A stretch of DNA of 64,000 nucleotides, taken from the NCBI RefSeq assembly GCF_037975245.1, contig NC_092563.1, forward strand, positions 21,980,960 through 22,044,959. Reading direction: 5' to 3'. This stretch comes from Apostichopus japonicus (Eukaryota; Echinodermata; Holothuroidea; Aspidochirotida; Stichopodidae). Positions 59,660 through 64,000 of this stretch are shown piece after piece. How positions within the stretch are numbered: position 1 is the first letter of the stretch; every line of letters begins with the position of its first letter. Made by a program: the position numbers and the translations under genes. A model generated the notes under the pieces. That model was not told the DNA's origin. It was given only the letters and a program-made list of their open reading frames with translations, and did no database searches.

Positions 59660-62600
59660 CTAACAATGGCAATGTGATCACTGCACGAGGGTTAGCACAG
59701 CCACAACAATACCAACCAATATTCTTGAATAGTTTATACACTGGGCACACAATCATTATCGTCCCTTACCATACTGCACACTCACAAAATATAACATGTT
59801 TTTGAAGAGCAGCATCCGTTTGCTTGACACATGTCAATTGATCTTGTATAAACTTTCTCGTATCTTAACAAAAGGTGGCTGTTATTCCCATTAACTGAAA
59901 TTTAAAAATACATCGTTTGGCTTCTTTTGTTATTTTTTATGTTACTACATTTTCTACATTCTTTCTCTCTGTTAACTCAAATAATATTCTGTTCTTTTTA
60001 TTTCCCAGTTCCCTAAACATACTGGAATAGTTTGTGATTTTTTTAATTTTTTTTATAATTAATTTTCCTATTAATGTTAAATTTCTAGTGCTAAATTCCA
60101 TGGCAGTGACAGCATGAGCAACAAAGGGTAAACTGTGTCAATGATACCAATTTGAATGTACACTGTCCTTCTTAAAGTCATCCAAAGATATGATAATGAA
60201 AATAAAAATAAAAATGTGAGAAAAAAAAGTTCTGTATTATAAGAAAATGATCCACACTAGTTTTATAAGTGTTTTTTCAAAATTAAAACCTATAATTGGA
60301 TGCATTTCTGATCATTGTGCTTCATGAATGTTCAAAAATACCTCAAAGGTATTAATTGAAATCACTATTAATATCTCTAAATGGAAACAATAATGGTTAC
60401 AGTCAATTATAAACAAATGGATACCAAAAGGGGTCACTCACTATGATGCAACAAATGCTAATGTCCGGTGGGAATTTTTGTACTTTTTTTGTCTAATGCT
60501 GTCAGGCAAAACCAAGTAAAACTGACTTTTTTGTTAAGTTTTAACTTCACAGTTACAACTGGTATTTTTCTCTTTTTAATGTTTTCATAATAATATAAAG
60601 AATGAAATCAAATGTTATACTGCATTTTATGTCAAAGGTCTTAGCAACTACTATCTTCTCATCTTTGCCATCCCAAATTCTCTCTATGAATGCCATGGCA
60701 TTGCCTCAATTCCTTATACTTTTTTTTAAAATTTGATCACTGGAGAATAATCACATGAGTCCTAATGCAATAGTATGCTCCTGAATGCCTAACCCCCCTA
60801 TATATCAAATAGTAACAAACAAAATACATTTTTTCTCAACAATATAACAATTATATTATTAGTTTCTCCTGCTCATGCACTTCCAATTATTCTGTATCAT
60901 TTTTTTTTATCTTTCTGAAGTCAATTACATGATTCAATATTACCCTGTTACAATGAATTTCCATTTTACAAGTTATTTAAGTACTTCCTTTTTGAATTGG
61001 TCTATAAAGTTTGCTGCTGTTAATGGATTAATTTGATCACTAATTCCCTCCAACCTCCACCCATGTCTACCCACCCCCCCCCTTCTCCCACTCCCCACAT
61101 CTCCCAAAGACACACATATCCCCAAAACACACACATCCACAGCACAAGACCACGTCCTGTACATCATGAAATAAAATAAGAAACAGTATTTATGTTTCAT
61201 GGGTTTTGAAATTCATGAAAAGTATAGGGCAGCGAGGGAGAATCTTGATCGATTACCTGTAACGACTTGCCCAGCAATAATTAGTTGTGACCAAGAAGAT
61301 ATCTCGTTGTAACTGCTAACGACAGATTAAAGGACCTCTTTGCCACCCACCTACCCTTTCCCATATCACTCAAACTAACCTTACTATAGTACACCAATGT
61401 GTTTCTAACCATTACCACATCTTCTCAATTTAACCTTTGTATATTTTATATCCCTTCACTTTTTTGGCTATTTTATTTATATATTTTTTGTGCCAATAGC
61501 AACAATTTTGAAATGTTTATCACTCCCATCATAAAACCAGACACAAATGTGCATAGCTGCCAAGGGAAGAAAGTCCTATATAAATGAAGAAAAAAATAAA
61601 AGCTTGGCACCTTCACTACCTAACAACCGAATAATGCACCAAAATCCAACCTGCAACAGATAATTACCCAACGACCCTCCTATCAAATTCACCTTCGTCG
61701 AAATGGCGAATACAAGAACAGTTTGAAGAAATGGAGACCAACTCTGCTTTACAATTTCAGAAACAATATGTACCTCTTGCCCACTACCTTGGTTACTTCA
61801 CAATTATTGCTCTAGGTTACGGATAAAATTTTCTTCTCAAAGCCATTAAAAATGTCACAAAAATAAACTGTTAGAACTAACATCCACTAATCTTGTCAAA
61901 ACCAAGTCTTTTCTAAAAGAAAAGTGAACTCCTGCATAATAATAATATAATATCTTTCCTACTTCTCTGTGATCATCCTGTACAAGTTGTTTGCTGTCAA
62001 ATTGTTTTTTCTTTTCTTTTTTTCTAGCATTTTTCTTTTGGGTGGGGTCGGTGGGGTGTCTTTAAGTTTTGTTTTCATTTTTTATCTTTTTTAGTTGTTT
62101 TCGCTTTGATATCGACACTACAAATTTTCCATCGTCTTGCTTTTGCTCCTGTCACAGTATGACAACATTACGAAAAAATTGTTAGGCTTTTCACTATGCT
62201 TTATATTCTCTTCCTAGGTGAGAAGAAACCAACAAAATATGGCTTCTTTGTCACTGATATCGTCATTAAATGGTATATTTTCCATTTTTCACTGACATTA
62301 TGTCACTGCTAAGAAAAAACCAATCATTCCTGGTTTACTTCCTTACCAAACAAACCCATCCACCCCTTCCTACACCTCCTTTCTTCCAAAACAAAAATCT
62401 TTACCGAATAGTTAAAACAAATCATCCAGAGAAAAAGATTTGATATAAACAAAAATTGCATTGTTGACAAGGCTGACAGTGTGAAAGTAGACGTGTTTGA
62501 TCACTATCCGCTTCACTTTGAGATTAGAAACACATTAATACTGAATAAACGGACTCTCTTTGAGTGAATTTCAGATTGGAATCACGGTAAACACTTTTAA

Positions 62601-62853
62601 TCGACTCAAATCTCCTTATTTTGCTCATTTCAGTACATCCATGCACATCACAAATCATGAAACCGAACTAACAGCATTGCTCTTCTTTTTTTCCCTCCTT
62701 AAAGCACAGCTGATTTTCTAGATTATTTTTTAGTCTTGTCTGTTTACCAATTTCATAGTCTTCTTTGTTGGTTTTCTTGTCCCCCAACCAATCTTGTCGC
62801 TTTCATAAATTAAAACCGAGATAATACAGGCACTTTTTGTCTCTTCTTTTGAC
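59660..62853. repeat. Segmental duplication blocks B7-B8 (match 27,039-27,380 and 35,915-38,555)
   Basis: At about 60,045 the sequence passes directly from the equivalent of A 27,380 to the equivalent of A 35,915, so all 8.5 kb of repeats between them are missing. Non-coding; downstream of the TENT4 exon remnant on the minus strand. Confidence 0.85.
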
Positions 62854-63441
62854 TCAGTTCTTTTCCCCTCTCTTAGAGTTATCCTTTTTATGCTTCTTCT
62901 TTAACCTTTTGTTCACAGAGTTACTATTTTGACAGCCATTGGTATTATTGTCTCCGCCACTGCTGCCACTCTGGGTTGAGTTGCCACCGCTATTGTGGCA
63001 GAATTTGCCATGCTGGTTGGTATAATTCTTGCTTCTATAAGTCTTTGATACCACTGGCTGTAACGACGAAGAGGTCCCTCCTGGAGAATTTTGGGAGTTT
63101 CCCTTCGGAAGAGACGTTTGAATTTCAGACTTGTTATTGGATGAGACGGTGACCTCAATATGAAGCGTGACTACTTGCCGCTCCTTGGCGGTCTGCTTGC
63201 TCAGCGATTTCCCTGCGTTACCACGGACAGAGTTAGAAGTATGATTGCACCGTGTGCCGAATTTTCATTGTTTGTGATACGTCTGCCCATGGGAGACTGG
63301 TTTCTTAATTTCCTGTGTCCAGGCTTTGTCAGTACTAGTTTCAGGTCCAACACTAGGGGCAGCCTCCCTTTTAGAGGGTCCTTGGACAGAGTCGATGGTG
63401 TCCTTGGAAGAACCAGAAGTTTGTGAAGACATTTCCGATTC
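62854..63441 (-). pseudogene. TENT4: TENT4 last exon, copy B, premature stop
   Basis: Same 588-bp length, acceptor and stop position as 38,556-39,143, with no indels. Codon 59 (63267-63265) is TGA where copy A has TCA (Ser in YHKQSKFG). Most visible differences from A change the amino acid, for example Glu to Gly, Lys to Thr, Pro to Leu and Arg to Cys. That fits loss of constraint on at least one copy. The upstream exon should start near 63,760 but is not there. Confidence 0.85.
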
Positions 63442-64000
63442 CTAGAAAATTACAAAAGGGTAAACAAAATGATTTTTATCTGATTCAGATTTTGAAGGCG
63501 CATTATATGACGGGCAAAAAGTACCGAAAGAGCAAGACAGTACCCCCACCCTTCCCCCATCGCAAATAGGTATTTCAAAGAGAATAACTTAATTTTTAAA
63601 CAAATAATCATTCATTATGGATGCAAGGACAGACAAAAAGGACACCAAAGTGTAAGAAGAAAAAGTCTGCAAAACCACATAGCATCTCTTCTGAATGGTA
63701 GGTGTGGAAGAGAGTTAGTGGGCGGTGCCCTAGAAGTGAGGGTGTGATGCTAAAATGTTCTAGTATGAAATATATGTTTGTTAATCTAATACAGACCTAC
63801 AAATTCCCATTTTTAGCTAAGAAAATGCATAGAAACTCTAGTTACTAAATTAATAATTCACACTAGCAACTTCCTCGAATTCACGCAAAAGCCAAATTTA
63901 CTTTTGCTTGTCCAATACTTCATTCGTAGGCTGCATACGGAAATGCAGCTACTCCTTTTTTTTTTTCTTAATTGAAGAAATGAAGATTGTAACCCAATTA
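63442..64000. other. Intron remnant, then sequence diverging from copy A
   Basis: 63,442-63,661 matches A 39,144-39,357 (the TENT4 intron). After AAAGTGTAAGAAGAAA the copies part. The remaining 340 bp match nothing else recognised here and show no exon. Confidence 0.6.

Overview
This window looks like intron-bearing, AT-rich metazoan nuclear DNA. The only host genes I can recognise are fragments of two conserved animal genes. One is TENT4 (PAPD5/PAPD7/Trf4 non-canonical poly(A) polymerase). The other is SPG7 (paraplegin, the mitochondrial m-AAA protease subunit). Both lie on the minus strand as short exons with good AG/GT splice sites. The rest is mostly transposable elements, satellites and unique non-coding sequence. 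The mix of hAT-type elements with long G/C homopolymers, a Ginger1 element, tRNA-SINEs and non-LTR fragments suits a marine invertebrate deuterostome such as an echinoderm. That is a guess, because no species-diagnostic sequence is present.

The main architectural fact is a direct duplication. Positions 1-39,357 (copy A) are collinear with 48,030-63,661 (copy B). In order, A 1-859, 7,151-9,050, 10,290-13,425, 14,590-18,803, 22,931-25,673, 27,039-27,380 and 35,915-39,357 match consecutive blocks of B, with a few percent visible mismatch. Copy A is about 24 kb longer, mainly because of mobile elements missing from B. Several B loci are therefore natural empty sites that fix element ends and target-site duplications (TSDs). 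This could be a real tandem duplication or two haplotypes assembled end to end.

Mobile elements with TSDs read from the sequence are: Ginger1-like 860-7,146 (CCGG); a terminal-inverted-repeat element 7,190-8,795 (AAATTTCT) carrying a SprT-like protease ORF and a 229-bp tandem array; hAT-like elements at 10,613-11,632, 18,812-22,930, 20,305-20,690, 25,674-27,030, 32,443-34,026, 32,944-33,261 and 52,938-53,179 (8-bp TSDs); two copies of one 1.85-kb element with 5-bp TSDs (19,618-22,223 and 28,573-30,423); a MULE-like element 34,576-35,344 (9-bp TSD); and a solo LTR 59,033-59,659 (4-bp TSD). tRNA-derived SINEs, two LINE 3' ends and a retroposed U2-snRNA-like piece complete the set.

Between the two copies, 38,556-43,037 holds six TENT4 exons. 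They lack the exons upstream of the catalytic SDIDL motif and one central exon, and carry an in-frame stop plus a splice-phase mismatch. Upstream of them, 44,994-47,198 holds SPG7 5' exons with no AAA+ or peptidase exons after them. A 37-bp minisatellite with a LINE insertion separates the two. Copy B repeats the last TENT4 exon at 62,854-63,441 with a premature stop. So I see no complete, clearly functional protein-coding gene in this window.
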